Translations under genes and position numbers: made by a program
Assembly: GCF_000421965.1 (NCBI RefSeq)
Contig: NZ_ATAY01000020.1
Location: 186,001-250,000 of the forward strand
Direction: 5' to 3'
Length of the DNA stretch: 64,000 bases
DNA from: Ruminiclostridium papyrosolvens C7
GTDB lineage: Bacteria; Bacillota; Clostridia; Acetivibrionales; DSM-1351
In this document: piece after piece, positions 54,858 to 62,995 of the stretch
How positions within the stretch are numbered: position 1 is the first letter of the stretch
How the letters are laid out: each line of letters starts with the position of its first letter
The notes under the pieces: generated by a model
The model's database searches: none
Told to the model about the DNA's origin: nothing
The model's input: the letters and a program-made list of their open reading frames with translations, nothing else

Positions 54858-55037
54858 TTATGTAATTGCAAATATTATCTGGAAATTTAAACAATCTATT
54901 TAAATAGAATTTGAGTATAAACATCACATGTTATATAATAATAAAACATTCAAATTTTGTTTAAACCTGAGAGAGCATTTATTTTGGGTTCTCATTTGTT
55001 TTTAATTTTTGTAATATTTTAAGAAGGGGATTTTTAA

Positions 55038-55418
55038 ATGAACGCATTAGTTGTTGGACTTGGAGGGTTCATTGGAGCGGCGTCAAGATATTATATATCA
55101 ACTTTAGTAAATAAGATTAATACAAGTGGTTTTCCCATTGCTACTTTAATCATTAATATACTGGGTTCATTTTTGATAGGATTATTAACACAGTTGCTAA
55201 TGGGTTTGTGTCCTGATAATAAAAAAATGCAGTTGTTTTTAACTACCGGCATTTTAGGTGGGTTTACAACATTTTCAACCTTTAGTCTGGAAACAGTTAA
55301 CCTTTTTCAGGACGGAAAAGTAGTCTTCGGCGTGGCAAATGTTATTTTAAGCGTAGCATTTTGCCTTACAGGAGTTGTATTAGGCAAAATGCTTGCTAAA
55401 ACAATTGCGAGTATATAA
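55038..55418 (+). CDS. crcB: Fluoride channel CrcB/Fluc
   Basis: 126 residues, four membrane helices. Conserved GGFIGAASRYYIS at the N-terminus, LIINILGSFLIGLL and GILGGFTTFSTFSLET, the polar track for F-. Fluc channels are dual-topology dimers; only one gene is seen, so a homodimer is likely. I looked for a fluoride riboswitch upstream and did not see one. AAGGGG ribosome site. Confidence 0.93.
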   Translation: MNALVVGLGGFIGAASRYYISTLVNKINTSGFPIATLIINILGSFLIGLLTQLLMGLCPDNKKMQLFLTTGILGGFTTFSTFSLETVNLFQDGKVVFGVANVILSVAFCLTGVVLGKMLAKTIASI

Positions 55419-55425
55419 CTATTTG

Positions 55426-56157
55426 TTAAATAGATTTCACAGCATTCTCAAGGACTTTTCCCACTGAATCATTTATTACAAGGTCAGCTCTGGAATCATA
55501 GGGAGTAGGGCTTTTATTAACAAGAATGAGTTTTTTACCTCTAAAGTAATCTATAAGTCCTGCTGCAGGATAAACAACCAGTGAGGTTCCGCCAATAATA
55601 AGAACGTCGGCATTCCTTATTGCATTTATGGCCCCGCTTACCACATCTTCATCCAGGGCCTCCTCATACAGAACAACATCAGGCTTGACAATGCTGTTGC
55701 ATTTCATACAACGGGGGGTACCTTTTGCATTAAATATATAATCCAAATCGTAAAAAGTTCTGCATTCGGTACAATAATTTCTGTGAACCGAGCCATGCAA
55801 CTCATAAACATTTTTACTGCCAGCCAGTTGGTGGAGACCATCTATATTCTGTGTTACAACAGCTTTAAGTCTGCCGGATTCTTCAAGTTTTGCAAGAGCT
55901 AAATGTCCTGCATTTGGTTTAGCCTCTCTGCATATCATTTTAGTTTTATAGTATTTGAAAAACTCATCGGTATGTGATACAAAGAAACTGTGTGAAAGCA
56001 TTGTTTCAGGTGAGTATTGTGAGCCGTCAGATGTCATGTAAAGACCATTTTCGGAACGGAAATCAGGTATACCCGATTCGGTACTCATTCCTGCTCCTCC
56101 AAAAAATACAATGCTGCCGGCATTTTTTAAGATATCAGTCAATAGTTCAATATTCAT
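55426..56157 (-). CDS. Sir2-family NAD-dependent deacylase
   Basis: 243 residues. GGAGMSTESGIPDFRS (NAD binding) near residue 20, TQNIDGLHQLAGS with catalytic His following in ELHGS, and the zinc module CTEC...CMKC. It ends VLENAVKSI. It removes acyl groups from protein lysines using NAD. Single gene, convergent with crcB (8-base gap). GGAGATG ribosome site. Confidence 0.95.
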   Translation of the reverse strand: MNIELLTDILKNAGSIVFFGGAGMSTESGIPDFRSENGLYMTSDGSQYSPETMLSHSFFVSHTDEFFKYYKTKMICREAKPNAGHLALAKLEESGRLKAVVTQNIDGLHQLAGSKNVYELHGSVHRNYCTECRTFYDLDYIFNAKGTPRCMKCNSIVKPDVVLYEEALDEDVVSGAINAIRNADVLIIGGTSLVVYPAAGLIDYFRGKKLILVNKSPTPYDSRADLVINDSVGKVLENAVKSI

Positions 56158-56321
56158 AAAAACATCTCCGTCTTTGATTATATAATTTATTATTACATAT
56201 TTTCCTAAATAATCAAAGGTTACCGGATAAAATAAATAGAACTAATGTTCTTGATAAATTAAAGATACATATATATAATGGAAATTAATGAGACACTTTA
56301 AGAATTTATGGAGGATGAAGG

Positions 56322-57070
56322 ATGTCAAACCTGTTCAATAATCTATATGTTAGGGAAATTAAGCTAAGAAAAGACGTTTCATTCGATGAAAGCTATATTT
56401 TTTCTCTTCCGGTTATCAGGAAACTTGGAACTTTGAGTATAAATAAGAAGGTTACCTTTTTTGTGGGTGAAAACGGTACCGGAAAATCAACTTTACTTGA
56501 GGCTATTGCCGTAAATCTGGGATTTAATCCTGAGGGTGGTTCCAGAAATTTTAATTTTTCTTCGGTAGAAACACATTCTACTTTATATAAAAATCTTATA
56601 GTTGCAAAAGGGGTGAAGAGCCCTAAGGATGGGTTTTTCCTGAGAGCGGAAAGCTTTTATAATGTTGCAAGTGAAGTTGACAGGCTTGATAAGGCTGCAC
56701 CAAACTCATTCATACATATGGAGGGAAATCTCTGCATAACCAGTCACATGGAGAAAGCTTCATGTCACTGGTATTGAACAGGTTTGGCGGAAACAGCCTG
56801 TATGTACTCGATGAACCCGAGGCTGCACTATCCCCGACCAGACAGATGACACTGATGGTTCGTATAAATGAGCTTGTGAAGCAAAACTGTCAGTTTATTA
56901 TAGCGACTCATTCACCTATTTTGTTGGCCTATCCGGATGCAGACATTTTCACATTAGATGAGAATGGGATCAAGCTGACTCAATATGAGGAAACAGAGCA
57001 TTATATTGTAACCAGACAATTCCTCAACAATCCCCAAAAAATGATCAGGTATTTATTTGATTCAGATTAA
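56322..57070 (+). pseudogene. AAA-family ATPase, split by a frameshift
   Basis: Two consecutive frames make one protein. The first (56322-56777) has FFVGENGTGKSTLLEAIA (Walker A). The second holds YVLDEPEAALSPTRQMTL (Walker B) and FIIATHSPILLAYPDADIF. Near 56713-56718 the frame slips by one base: after SFI the coding sense moves to the frame reading YGGKSLHNQSHGESFMSLVL, the conserved Q/H-loop linker of this ABC-like family. The downstream frame has no ribosome site for an independent start. Either a recent mutation or a sequence error. Intact ~250-residue relatives are chromosomal ABC-type ATPases of unclear role. Confidence 0.85.
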
Positions 57071-57081
57071 ACATTGCTTTC

Positions 57082-57561
57082 TCAGAACTCTTCACGGCGT
57101 CTTTGCTTTCTTAATTCACAGCGCTTTCTGGCGGCTTCCCACTCTGTTTTCTCTTCTTCAGTTTCCAGTATTATTCCCGGGACAGGAACGGGGAGGTCTT
57201 TTTTATCCAATGCAACAAGAACCAGATATGCCCTGTTTATCATACGACGGGTTCCGTTAAGTTCTTCAACAAAGGTATCTACCCTTACTTCCATTGACGT
57301 ATTTCCTACATAAGTAATCTGTCCCAGTAAAAATATAGTACTATTAACGTAGGCAGGTGCTTTAAACTGTAAATTGTCTATGGATGCTGTAGTAACGTTA
57401 CAGCCGGAATGTCTTCTGGCAACAACAGCTGCAACAACATCAATCCATTCCATTAGCTTGCCGCCAAAAAGGCGGTTAAAACCATTTATATGTTCAGGCA
57501 TTAATATTTGAATTTGTTCAGTTCTGGAATCAGATACTTTTTTTCTAATTGATTTATCCAT
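57082..57561 (-). CDS. Acyl-CoA thioesterase, hotdog fold (YciA/BFIT-like)
   Basis: 159 residues from the ATG at 57561, which has AGGAGG upstream; the TTG at 57570 abuts that site. Hotdog core: MPEHINGFNRLFGGKLMEWID with the catalytic Asp, ARRHSGCNVTTASIDNLQF and a basic C-terminal tail. It hydrolyses acyl-CoA esters. Divergent from rubrerythrin; the two share a 235-bp spacer with a TATAAT at 57685-57690 on + . Confidence 0.9.
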   Translation of the reverse strand: MDKSIRKKVSDSRTEQIQILMPEHINGFNRLFGGKLMEWIDVVAAVVARRHSGCNVTTASIDNLQFKAPAYVNSTIFLLGQITYVGNTSMEVRVDTFVEELNGTRRMINRAYLVLVALDKKDLPVPVPGIILETEEEKTEWEAARKRCELRKQRRREEF

Positions 57562-57795
57562 GATAATCAACCTCCTATGCTATATCTATTATTAATAATA
57601 TTAAACAATGTCTTTTTCTTAACATTATAACTCATATAAGCAAACATAGTATTGGCATAATTCATTAAAATTACCTTTGTGTGATATAATTTATCATGAG
57701 TTTTTTTCTGAAAATGTTGGTTTCAAATTCAGAAAACTGTGGTATAACATTATTAAATCTATTATTATTTTTAATTAAACAGGAGGTAACTTCAA

Positions 57796-58335
57796 TTGAG
57801 TAATTTAAAGGGAACTAAGACAGAAGCAAACCTTATGGCTGCATTTGCAGGCGAATCACAGGCAAGAAACAAGTATACATACTATGCATCAAAAGCAAAA
57901 AAAGAGGGTTACGAGCAAATAGCTGCATTATTTACTGAAACAGCGAATAATGAAAAAGAGCACGCTAAAATATGGTTTAAACTTTTGCATGATGGCATAG
58001 GTGATACTGCTTCTAATCTCAAGGATGCTGCAAACGGTGAGCATTATGAATGGACTGATATGTATGCACAATTCGCCAAAGAGGCAAAAGAAGAAGGTTT
58101 TGACAAGATAGCATATCTTTTTGAAGCTGTAGCAAAAATTGAAAAAGAACATGAGGAGAGATATTTAGCTCTTTTGAAGAATGTTGAAGGTAATGCCGTA
58201 TTTATCAAAGGTGAAAAAGTAATATGGCAGTGTGCAAACTGCGGACACATTCATGTAGGAGAAAAAGCTCCTCAAGTATGCCCTGTATGCGACCATCCTC
58301 AAGCATACTTTCAAATGCTCGCAAAGAATTATTAA
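57796..58335 (+). CDS. rbr: Rubrerythrin
   Basis: 179 residues; TTG start 57796 with AGGAGG. The N-terminal four-helix diiron domain carries [16 protein letters not shown] and [11 protein letters not shown], then [14 protein letters not shown] (all Glu/His ligands visible). The C-terminal rubredoxin domain has [10 protein letters not shown] and [11 protein letters not shown]. It reduces hydrogen peroxide in anaerobes with electrons passed via rubredoxin iron. Single gene. Confidence 0.97.
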   Translation: MSNLKGTKTEANLMAAFAGESQARNKYTYYASKAKKEGYEQIAALFTETANNEKEHAKIWFKLLHDGIGDTASNLKDAANGEHYEWTDMYAQFAKEAKEEGFDKIAYLFEAVAKIEKEHEERYLALLKNVEGNAVFIKGEKVIWQCANCGHIHVGEKAPQVCPVCDHPQAYFQMLAKNY

Positions 58336-58419
58336 TTAGCATTAATTACTACCTTGAACAATTAATATTAAAATAATAATGGTGAAAAATAAGAAATAAA
58401 TACTTTGAGGTGATTATAT

Positions 58420-58821
58420 TTGAAACGTATTTTATCTTATTTATTAGCCATTATGTTATTGCTGCCGGGCTTTATAAACTACAAGGTCTTAAAAGGCGGA
58501 AGTATAGATGTTGCAAATAGGCAAATTAACCTCCAAGCTCAGACTGACGGAGGAATAGAAATAGTTGCAAGAAGACCGTATATTAGACGCGGAGAAATAG
58601 GGTTACTTGCAATAAAGGCTACACACGGCTCTAATTGTAGAATTATTGCATCTTATAAAATCAACGGGAGAGATTATTCTTCTGTAAGAAATTTAGTTGC
58701 AGGTAAGGATGGAAATCTTTTATGTACTTGGAAGGTGGACGAAAAAACAGATACCGGGACATATAATATAGAGATTACCTGCGGCGCAAGCAGGCTTGTG
58801 ACCACTTACAGTGTACAATAA
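58420..58821 (+). CDS. Small secreted beta-rich protein
   Basis: 133 residues; TTG start 58420 behind TGAGGTGAT. An N-terminal signal or anchor (KRILSYLLAIMLLLPGFIN) is followed by an Ig-like beta domain with RRGEIGLLAIKATHGSNCRI and GTYNIEITCGASRLVTTY, similar in pattern to cell-surface matrix domains. Function unknown. Strong terminator after. Confidence 0.7.
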   Translation: MKRILSYLLAIMLLLPGFINYKVLKGGSIDVANRQINLQAQTDGGIEIVARRPYIRRGEIGLLAIKATHGSNCRIIASYKINGRDYSSVRNLVAGKDGNLLCTWKVDEKTDTGTYNIEITCGASRLVTTYSVQ

Positions 58822-58828
58822 GTCAGAC

Positions 58829-58875
58829 AAGGCTTCGTTCGGCTGGTTTTAAACCGGCTGAATGAAGCCTTTTGT
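58829..58875 (+). terminator. Intrinsic terminator
   Basis: AAGGCTTC and GAAGCCTT form the base of a long stem with inner GGCTGG/CCGGCT pairs and a T tail. Confidence 0.85.
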
Positions 58876-58945
58876 TATTACTTTTGCCTAAGTTCAAAAA
58901 AACTGTATAATTAATATATACTATAAAAATATTAGGAAGTAAAAT

Positions 58946-59566
58946 ATGAAACTAATAGATTTATCTCGTGATATATTTAACAATATGCCTGTTTATCCCG
59001 GCGATGAGGTTGTGAGATTAAAACAAACCCATGAATTTTCCAAAGACCAGTATAATAATCATAGTCTGAAAACAGGGATGCACATTGGAACTCATGTTGA
59101 CGGAGCAATGCACATTACTGATGTTTGCGAATATATATGTAACTATCCTCTGGAAAATTTTTATGGCCCCGCTTGCGTAATACATACATACGGTAAAAGC
59201 GTTTTAGAAGCTGACAACAGTCATTTGGAAGTTTTGAAAGATAAGAGAATAGTGCTGGTTCATACCGGAATGGATGCATTTTATGGACGGGAAACCTATT
59301 ATAGTAATCATCCTGTACTAGGTATGTCATTTTGCAAAATTCTGGTAAACCATGGAATCAAATTAGTAGGAATGGATACTCCTTCACCTGACAGATTTCC
59401 TTTTGAAATACACAAATATTTGCTCGGCAATGGTATTCTGCTGCTTGAGAATCTTACTAATCTGGACAAAATTCCGGCAGGTTTGGATTTTGAATTAATG
59501 GCATTTCCTTTAAAAATCAGAGCTGATTCCTGTATGGTGAGGGCAGTTGCAAAAATACTTGTATAA
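58946..59566 (+). CDS. Cyclase/kynurenine formamidase-like metal hydrolase
   Basis: 206 residues. The family motif HIGTHVDGAMHI (near residue 48) supplies the metal-binding His and Asp residues; PVYPGD near the start and GMDTPSPDR later are also typical. Relatives cut N-formylkynurenine or act as polyketide cyclases or isatin hydrolases. No tryptophan breakdown genes nearby, so the substrate is open. Weak ribosome site AGGAAG. Confidence 0.88.
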   Translation: MKLIDLSRDIFNNMPVYPGDEVVRLKQTHEFSKDQYNNHSLKTGMHIGTHVDGAMHITDVCEYICNYPLENFYGPACVIHTYGKSVLEADNSHLEVLKDKRIVLVHTGMDAFYGRETYYSNHPVLGMSFCKILVNHGIKLVGMDTPSPDRFPFEIHKYLLGNGILLLENLTNLDKIPAGLDFELMAFPLKIRADSCMVRAVAKILV

Positions 59567-59603
59567 ATCATTAAATATTTACATATCTGAGGTGTTTTAA
59601 AAA

Positions 59604-59852
59604 ATGTATTACGTTTATGTTTTGCAATGTGCTGATAAGACACTGTATACAGGGTATACAGATGATTTACAAAAAAGAATTAAAGTTCATAACCGGGGCA
59701 AGGGTGCAAAATATACCAGGGCAAGACTCCCGGTGACACTTGTGTATTACGAAGAGGCTGAAACCAAATCTATGGCGTTATCGAGAGAATACAGAATTAA
59801 AAAAATGACCAGAAGGCAAAAAGAAACATTAATTTCGGCCCAAATGAATTAA
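59604..59852 (+). CDS. GIY-YIG domain protein (YhbQ/UPF0213 family)
   Basis: 82 residues: [20 protein letters not shown], the GIY-YIG core, with Arg in [20 protein letters not shown] and Glu in VYYEEAE. Members are small DNA-binding nuclease-like proteins, some cutting ssDNA. GAGG ribosome site. It ends 24 bases before the terminator of the tRNA-Lys gene. Confidence 0.9.
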   Translation: MYYVYVLQCADKTLYTGYTDDLQKRIKVHNRGKGAKYTRARLPVTLVYYEEAETKSMALSREYRIKKMTRRQKETLISAQMN

Positions 59853-59875
59853 ATAAAACTATTTTTCACAAAAAC

Positions 59876-59906
59876 AAAAACCGTTTGAACATTCAAACGG
59901 TTTTTT
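59876..59906. terminator. Terminator directly after tRNA-Lys copy 1
   Basis: AAAACCGTTTGAA and TTCAAACGGTTTT form a near-loopless stem, with A-run and T-run flanks usable from both strands. Confidence 0.88.
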
Positions 59907-59981
59907 GGTGCGCCATCAGGGATTCGAACCCGGGACACCCTGATTAAGAGTCAGGTGCTCTACCAACTGAGCTAATGGCGC
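59906..59981 (-). tRNA. tRNA-Lys (anticodon CTT), copy 1
   Basis: Minus strand: acceptor GCGCCAT/ATGGCGC, D arm with AGCTCAGTTGG, anticodon stem CCTGA/TCAGG with loop CTCTTAA (anticodon CTT), T arm GGTTCGAATCC, encoded CCA. Identical to the copy at 62882-62957. Confidence 0.95.
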
Positions 59982-60023
59982 ATATTTAATATTTAAGGGC
60001 TTACCTCGCCCGAACACTTTTAT

Positions 60024-60052
60024 ATTATAAGAGCAATATTTGATAATGTCAA
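60024..60052 (-). promoter_or_regulatory. Promoter of tRNA-Lys copy 1
   Basis: Minus strand TTGACA (60047-60052), 17-base spacer, TATAAT (60024-60029): full consensus. The same arrangement precedes copy 2. Confidence 0.85.
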
Positions 60053-60110
60053 CAACAAAATACTTATTTATCTGAAAAAAATGTAGAATCCTTATTGTTG
60101 AGCCTTGGTA

Positions 60111-60220
60111 ACAATATTTTCCACTTATACCACAATATTTTACAATAGATATTTACAAAAGTGTATAAAAATGATAATATATTTTAGTAGAATTATTACG
60201 TTAATTTATCACTTGGGAGG
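60111..60220 (+). repeat. Promoter-bearing direct repeat, copy 1 of 3
   Basis: About 110 bases sharing with copies 2 and 3 an ACAAWW start, a central TTTACA (60152-60157), 17-base spacer and TAATAT (60175-60180), then TTTAGTAG, a conserved ACGTTA, and a purine-rich GGGAGG end. No start codon follows the GGGAGG at a useful distance. The core TTTACAAAAGTGTATAAA is a near-palindrome. Confidence 0.7.
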
Positions 60221-60334
60221 CGAAAAGTAAAATTAGTCCCATATAGCTAAATTACACAACGTATTGGAGTATTGTTTTAGTATTTTTTATCTTTTTCATC
60301 TAGGATACTATAATTCACAGTTTTTCATCCGCAC

Positions 60335-60446
60335 ACAATTATTTCCACAAAATAGCAACATTTTACATGAAATATATTTACAAATGTGTATAAAAGTGAT
60401 AATATGATTTAGGAAAAAAAGTTCACGTTATTTTATACTTATGAGG
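60335..60446 (+). repeat. Promoter-bearing direct repeat, copy 2 of 3
   Basis: Same layout: ACAATT, TTTACA (60377-60382), 17-base spacer, TAATAT (60400-60405), ACGTTA and ATGAGG end. A TTGAG/CTCAA stem follows the repeat. The centre is 225 bases from copy 1. Confidence 0.7.
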
Positions 60447-60498
60447 TTGAGAGGGAATTGACACTCAATTAATGTTTATTCCAGATTCAACCTAAATG

Positions 60499-60601
60499 AC
60501 AAAAATTTTCACTAAATAGCAAAAAAATACAACAAAAATATTTACAAAACTGTATAAATATGATAACATGATTTAGTAGAGTCATTACGTTAATTAGGAG
60601 G
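60499..60601 (+). repeat. Promoter-bearing direct repeat, copy 3 of 3
   Basis: TTTACA (60541-60546), 17-base spacer, TAACAT (60564-60569), ATTTAGTAGAGTCATTACGTTA and AGGAGG end. Followed by a GAGTA/TACTC stem. It is the closest copy to the xylanase gene, whose start is ~360 bases further on. Confidence 0.7.
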
Positions 60602-60962
60602 TGAGTAGATTTTATAGTTTCTTATTTACTCTACAGGTTATTTTATCTAGAAGTTATTACATCGTCATCTAAGTAATTATCTATATTTTCAGCATGTTAT
60701 TGCACAATTCTACTAAACATATTTAACTAGTTCCCAACTACACAAAAAATACATTCTATATATTGCATCTTATTGTATTGTTACTAAATCCGGGGTTTTA
60801 TTTATTAAAAACTTCTTTTTAGTGACTTTGTAATGGCTTAATTGTTATACAAATTTTTGTTTTAAGTGAAACGACCTTTCAAAAAGGGTTAAAAGAAAGA
60901 TGGTATTCAACTAGTATGTAGGTAAGTAGTAAATAAAACTATATTTTTAGGAGGATTATAGT
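60602..60962 (+). other. A/T-rich gap between repeats and xylanase gene
   Basis: No ORF with a ribosome site is seen. The last 12 bases hold AGGAGG for the xylanase. A CTTTCAAAAAGGG stretch and a loose GTGACT...TATACA promoter-like pair near 60822-60851 are the only marks. Probably a long 5' leader or regulatory spacer. Confidence 0.4.
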
Positions 60963-61601
60963 ATGGGTAAGTTTAATAAAAAAGTTTTAGGATTAATTTT
61001 TGCAATTTCAATGAGTGTTACAAGCATGTTTGCAGGAACAACATATGCAGCAACTGATTACTGGCAGAACTGGACCGATGGTGGCGGAACAGTAAATGTA
61101 ACTAATGGATCAGGTGGAAACTTCAGCGTTAATTGGTATAATTGCGGAAACTTCGTTGTTGGTAAAGGATGGAATTACGGAACTGCAAACAGAGTTTGTA
61201 ACTACAATGCAGGTGTATTCTCACCTTCAGGTAATGGATATTTAAGTTTTTATGGATGGACAAGAAACTCACTTATTGAATACTATATCGTTGATACATG
61301 GGGAACTTACAGACCTACTGGTACATACAAGGGTTCTGTAACCAGTGACGGTGGTACTTATGACATATATACAACTCAGAGATATAATGCACCTTCCATT
61401 GACGGTACTCAGAGTTTTACTCAGTTCTGGAGCGTTAGACAATCAAAAAGACCAACAGGACAAAATGTTCAGATTAACTTCGCTAACCATGTTAATGCAT
61501 GGAAAAGCAAAGGAATGAATCTTGGAAGCAGCTGGTCATATCAAGCATTGTGCGTAGAAGGATATCAAAGTAGCGGAAGTGCTAACGTAACAGTTTGGTA
61601 A
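60963..61601 (+). CDS. Secreted GH11 endo-1,4-beta-xylanase
   Basis: 212 residues. Signal peptide ~1-30 (cut near TYAATDYW), then one GH11 beta-jelly-roll domain: [40 protein letters not shown] (nucleophile Glu) and [18 protein letters not shown] (acid/base Glu). A Cys precedes the acid/base Glu, where many relatives have Thr. No dockerin, carbohydrate-binding or S-layer domain follows, so this is a free enzyme and not a cellulosome subunit. AGGAGG ribosome site. Base composition is richer in G and C than the flanks. Confidence 0.95.
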   Translation: MGKFNKKVLGLIFAISMSVTSMFAGTTYAATDYWQNWTDGGGTVNVTNGSGGNFSVNWYNCGNFVVGKGWNYGTANRVCNYNAGVFSPSGNGYLSFYGWTRNSLIEYYIVDTWGTYRPTGTYKGSVTSDGGTYDIYTTQRYNAPSIDGTQSFTQFWSVRQSKRPTGQNVQINFANHVNAWKSKGMNLGSSWSYQALCVEGYQSSGSANVTVW

Positions 61602-61914
61602 AAAGGTCATTTGACCAATAAAGAATTATTATCCTTGGGTAGATAGGGTTCGCCGGTTATACCAACGGCTGCCTTAGGTATAATAAAAAATTACTTACCT
61701 ACATATTAATTGAATATTATCTTTCAGAAGAGTAAAATGGAACAAGACATACGGTTCCTAAAAATTGGAGACAAGTGTATAAGTGTTCTACTCCAGTTAG
61801 ATAGTCCGAAAGCGTTGGGGCCGTTTTTAGAAGAACGGCCTTCAATTTTAGCAGGGGCTGAATTTATAGGACTTTACGGTCTATAATTTTTATCAGTTAA
61901 AGGAGACAAAATCA
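61602..61914 (+). other. Structured gene-free region between xylanase and SUMF1-like genes
   Basis: Several stems can be drawn: GGTCA/TGACC just after the xylanase stop; GGTAG/CTGCC enclosing a CCG/CGG hairpin at about 61638-61674; GGAAC/GTTCC (61739-61758); GGAG/CTCC (61767-61794); GGCCGTT/AACGGCC (61819-61840); and TATAGGAC/GTCTATA (61865-61884) followed by ATTTTT. The last may be a terminator. This looks like an RNA leader or small RNA rather than random spacer. I cannot match it to a known riboswitch class. Confidence 0.5.
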
Positions 61915-62784
61915 ATGAAAAAACTTTTAATTTTCCTTTTAATCACAATGATGGTTGGCGTTAGCGCATGTTCTCAAGAAAAACCCAGTGCGCAAGAAAA
62001 TCTTAATAAGAAAGAAGTGTCAGATAATTTAGTATTAGTCAAAGGAGGAATTTCTAAGAATAAGAAGTCCAACCTCTATGAGAAAAATGTAGAAATTTCT
62101 GATTTTTATATTGGCAAATATGAAGTAACTCAGATAGAATGGAATGAGATAATGGAAAGCAATCCGTCACAATACAAAGGTGATAATTTACCGGTAGAAA
62201 TGGTAAACTGGTATGAATGTATTGAATACTGCAATAAAAGAAGCATAAAAGAGGGGTTGGATCCATATTACAACATAGACAAAGATAAAAAAGACCCAAA
62301 TAATACAAGCGAAATAGATGATATAAAATGGACAGTAACTATAAACTCAAAAGCTAATGGTTATCGATTACCTACAGAGGTAGAGTGGGAATATGCTGCA
62401 AGCGGAGGTCAGGATAGTAAAAATTATACATACAGCGGAAGTAACAATGTTGATGAAGTAGCATGGTACTGGGTAAACTCAGGTAATAAAAAATTAGACG
62501 GAGAGTGGTACTGGCCTAAGATTGAAAGTAATAAAAATCAAACAAAAGCTGTTGGTTCAAAGAAATCAAACGAGTTAGGGCTTTATGACATGTCGAGTAA
62601 TGTCAGGGAATGGTGCTGGAACTGGTACGGCGATGCTTTGGATAGTAAAGGTGGCTCTCTCAGGGTATGGAGAGGTGGCTGCTGGCTCAGTGATGATCGT
62701 GCCTGTGAATTTTCATACAGAGGGAAATTTGATCCAAATGGCAAGGGATACGATCAGGGTTTTCGTGTATGCCGTAACAAGTAA
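61915..62784 (+). CDS. SUMF1/FGE-like lipoprotein
   Basis: 289 residues. Lipoprotein signal with VSAC lipobox (Cys ~20). The rest is a sulfatase-modifying-factor fold (C-type lectin-like): YEVTQIEWNEIMESNPSQY, VNWYECIEYCNKRS, GYRLPTEVEWEYAASGG, and WRGGCWLSDDRACEFSYR near the C-terminus ending GFRVCRNK. True formylglycine enzymes hold copper with two active-site Cys; by my alignment one is Ser here, so catalytic activity is doubtful. AAAGGAG ribosome site. No sulfatase gene is near. Confidence 0.88.
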   Translation: MKKLLIFLLITMMVGVSACSQEKPSAQENLNKKEVSDNLVLVKGGISKNKKSNLYEKNVEISDFYIGKYEVTQIEWNEIMESNPSQYKGDNLPVEMVNWYECIEYCNKRSIKEGLDPYYNIDKDKKDPNNTSEIDDIKWTVTINSKANGYRLPTEVEWEYAASGGQDSKNYTYSGSNNVDEVAWYWVNSGNKKLDGEWYWPKIESNKNQTKAVGSKKSNELGLYDMSSNVREWCWNWYGDALDSKGGSLRVWRGGCWLSDDRACEFSYRGKFDPNGKGYDQGFRVCRNK

Positions 62785-62795
62785 TAAAAAAAGAT

Positions 62796-62825
62796 ATAGG
62801 GAGCTGAAAAGGCTCTCTATTTTTA
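62796..62825 (+). terminator. Terminator of the SUMF1-like gene
   Basis: ATAGGGAGC pairs with GCTCTCTAT around TGAAAAG, then TTTTTA. Confidence 0.8.
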
Positions 62826-62842
62826 TGCTTTAAGAATTTAGA

Positions 62843-62884
62843 CCAAAGAAAAACCGCTTACTTAAGTAAGCGGTTTTTCTTTGG
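62843..62884. terminator. 42-base perfect palindrome at tRNA-Lys copy 2
   Basis: From CCAAAGAAAAACCGC to its complement with centre ACTTAAGT; perfect over all 42 bases. It works as terminator for the tRNA on - and shares the tRNA's CCA end. Confidence 0.85.
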
Positions 62885-62957
62885 TGCGCCATCAGGGATT
62901 CGAACCCGGGACACCCTGATTAAGAGTCAGGTGCTCTACCAACTGAGCTAATGGCGC
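62882..62957 (-). tRNA. tRNA-Lys (anticodon CTT), copy 2
   Basis: Identical over all 76 bases to the copy at 59906-59981, encoded CCA included. Flanking promoter sequence is similar but diverged. Confidence 0.95.
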
Positions 62958-62995
62958 TTATTTAAATTAAGGACTTGCCGTCCGAACACTTTTAC

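Noticed and set aside
54686..54871. 61-codon minus-strand ORF upstream of agcS
   Set aside because: It lies over the glycine riboswitch and its promoter; the bases are explained by the conserved RNA.
54872..55037. Fluoride riboswitch upstream of crcB
   Set aside because: The conserved pseudoknot blocks of the crcB motif could not be found in this A/T-rich leader.
56762..57070. Separate small gene starting at ATG 56762
   Set aside because: There is no ribosome site at a useful distance, and the frame extends upstream in sense with a conserved ATPase linker; it is the rest of a frameshifted gene.
57057..57313. Plus-strand ORFs of 67 and 79 codons after the ATPase
   Set aside because: They are antisense to the thioesterase gene and have no ribosome sites.
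60060..60960. CRISPR array in the repeat region upstream of the xylanase
   Set aside because: Only three long, diverged repeats with unequal spacers are present; CRISPR repeats are short, near-identical and evenly spaced.
61621..61690. c-di-GMP-I riboswitch near the GGGTAGATAGGG element
   Set aside because: The required GCACAGGGCAAACC-type half is absent; only a loose similarity to one arm exists.
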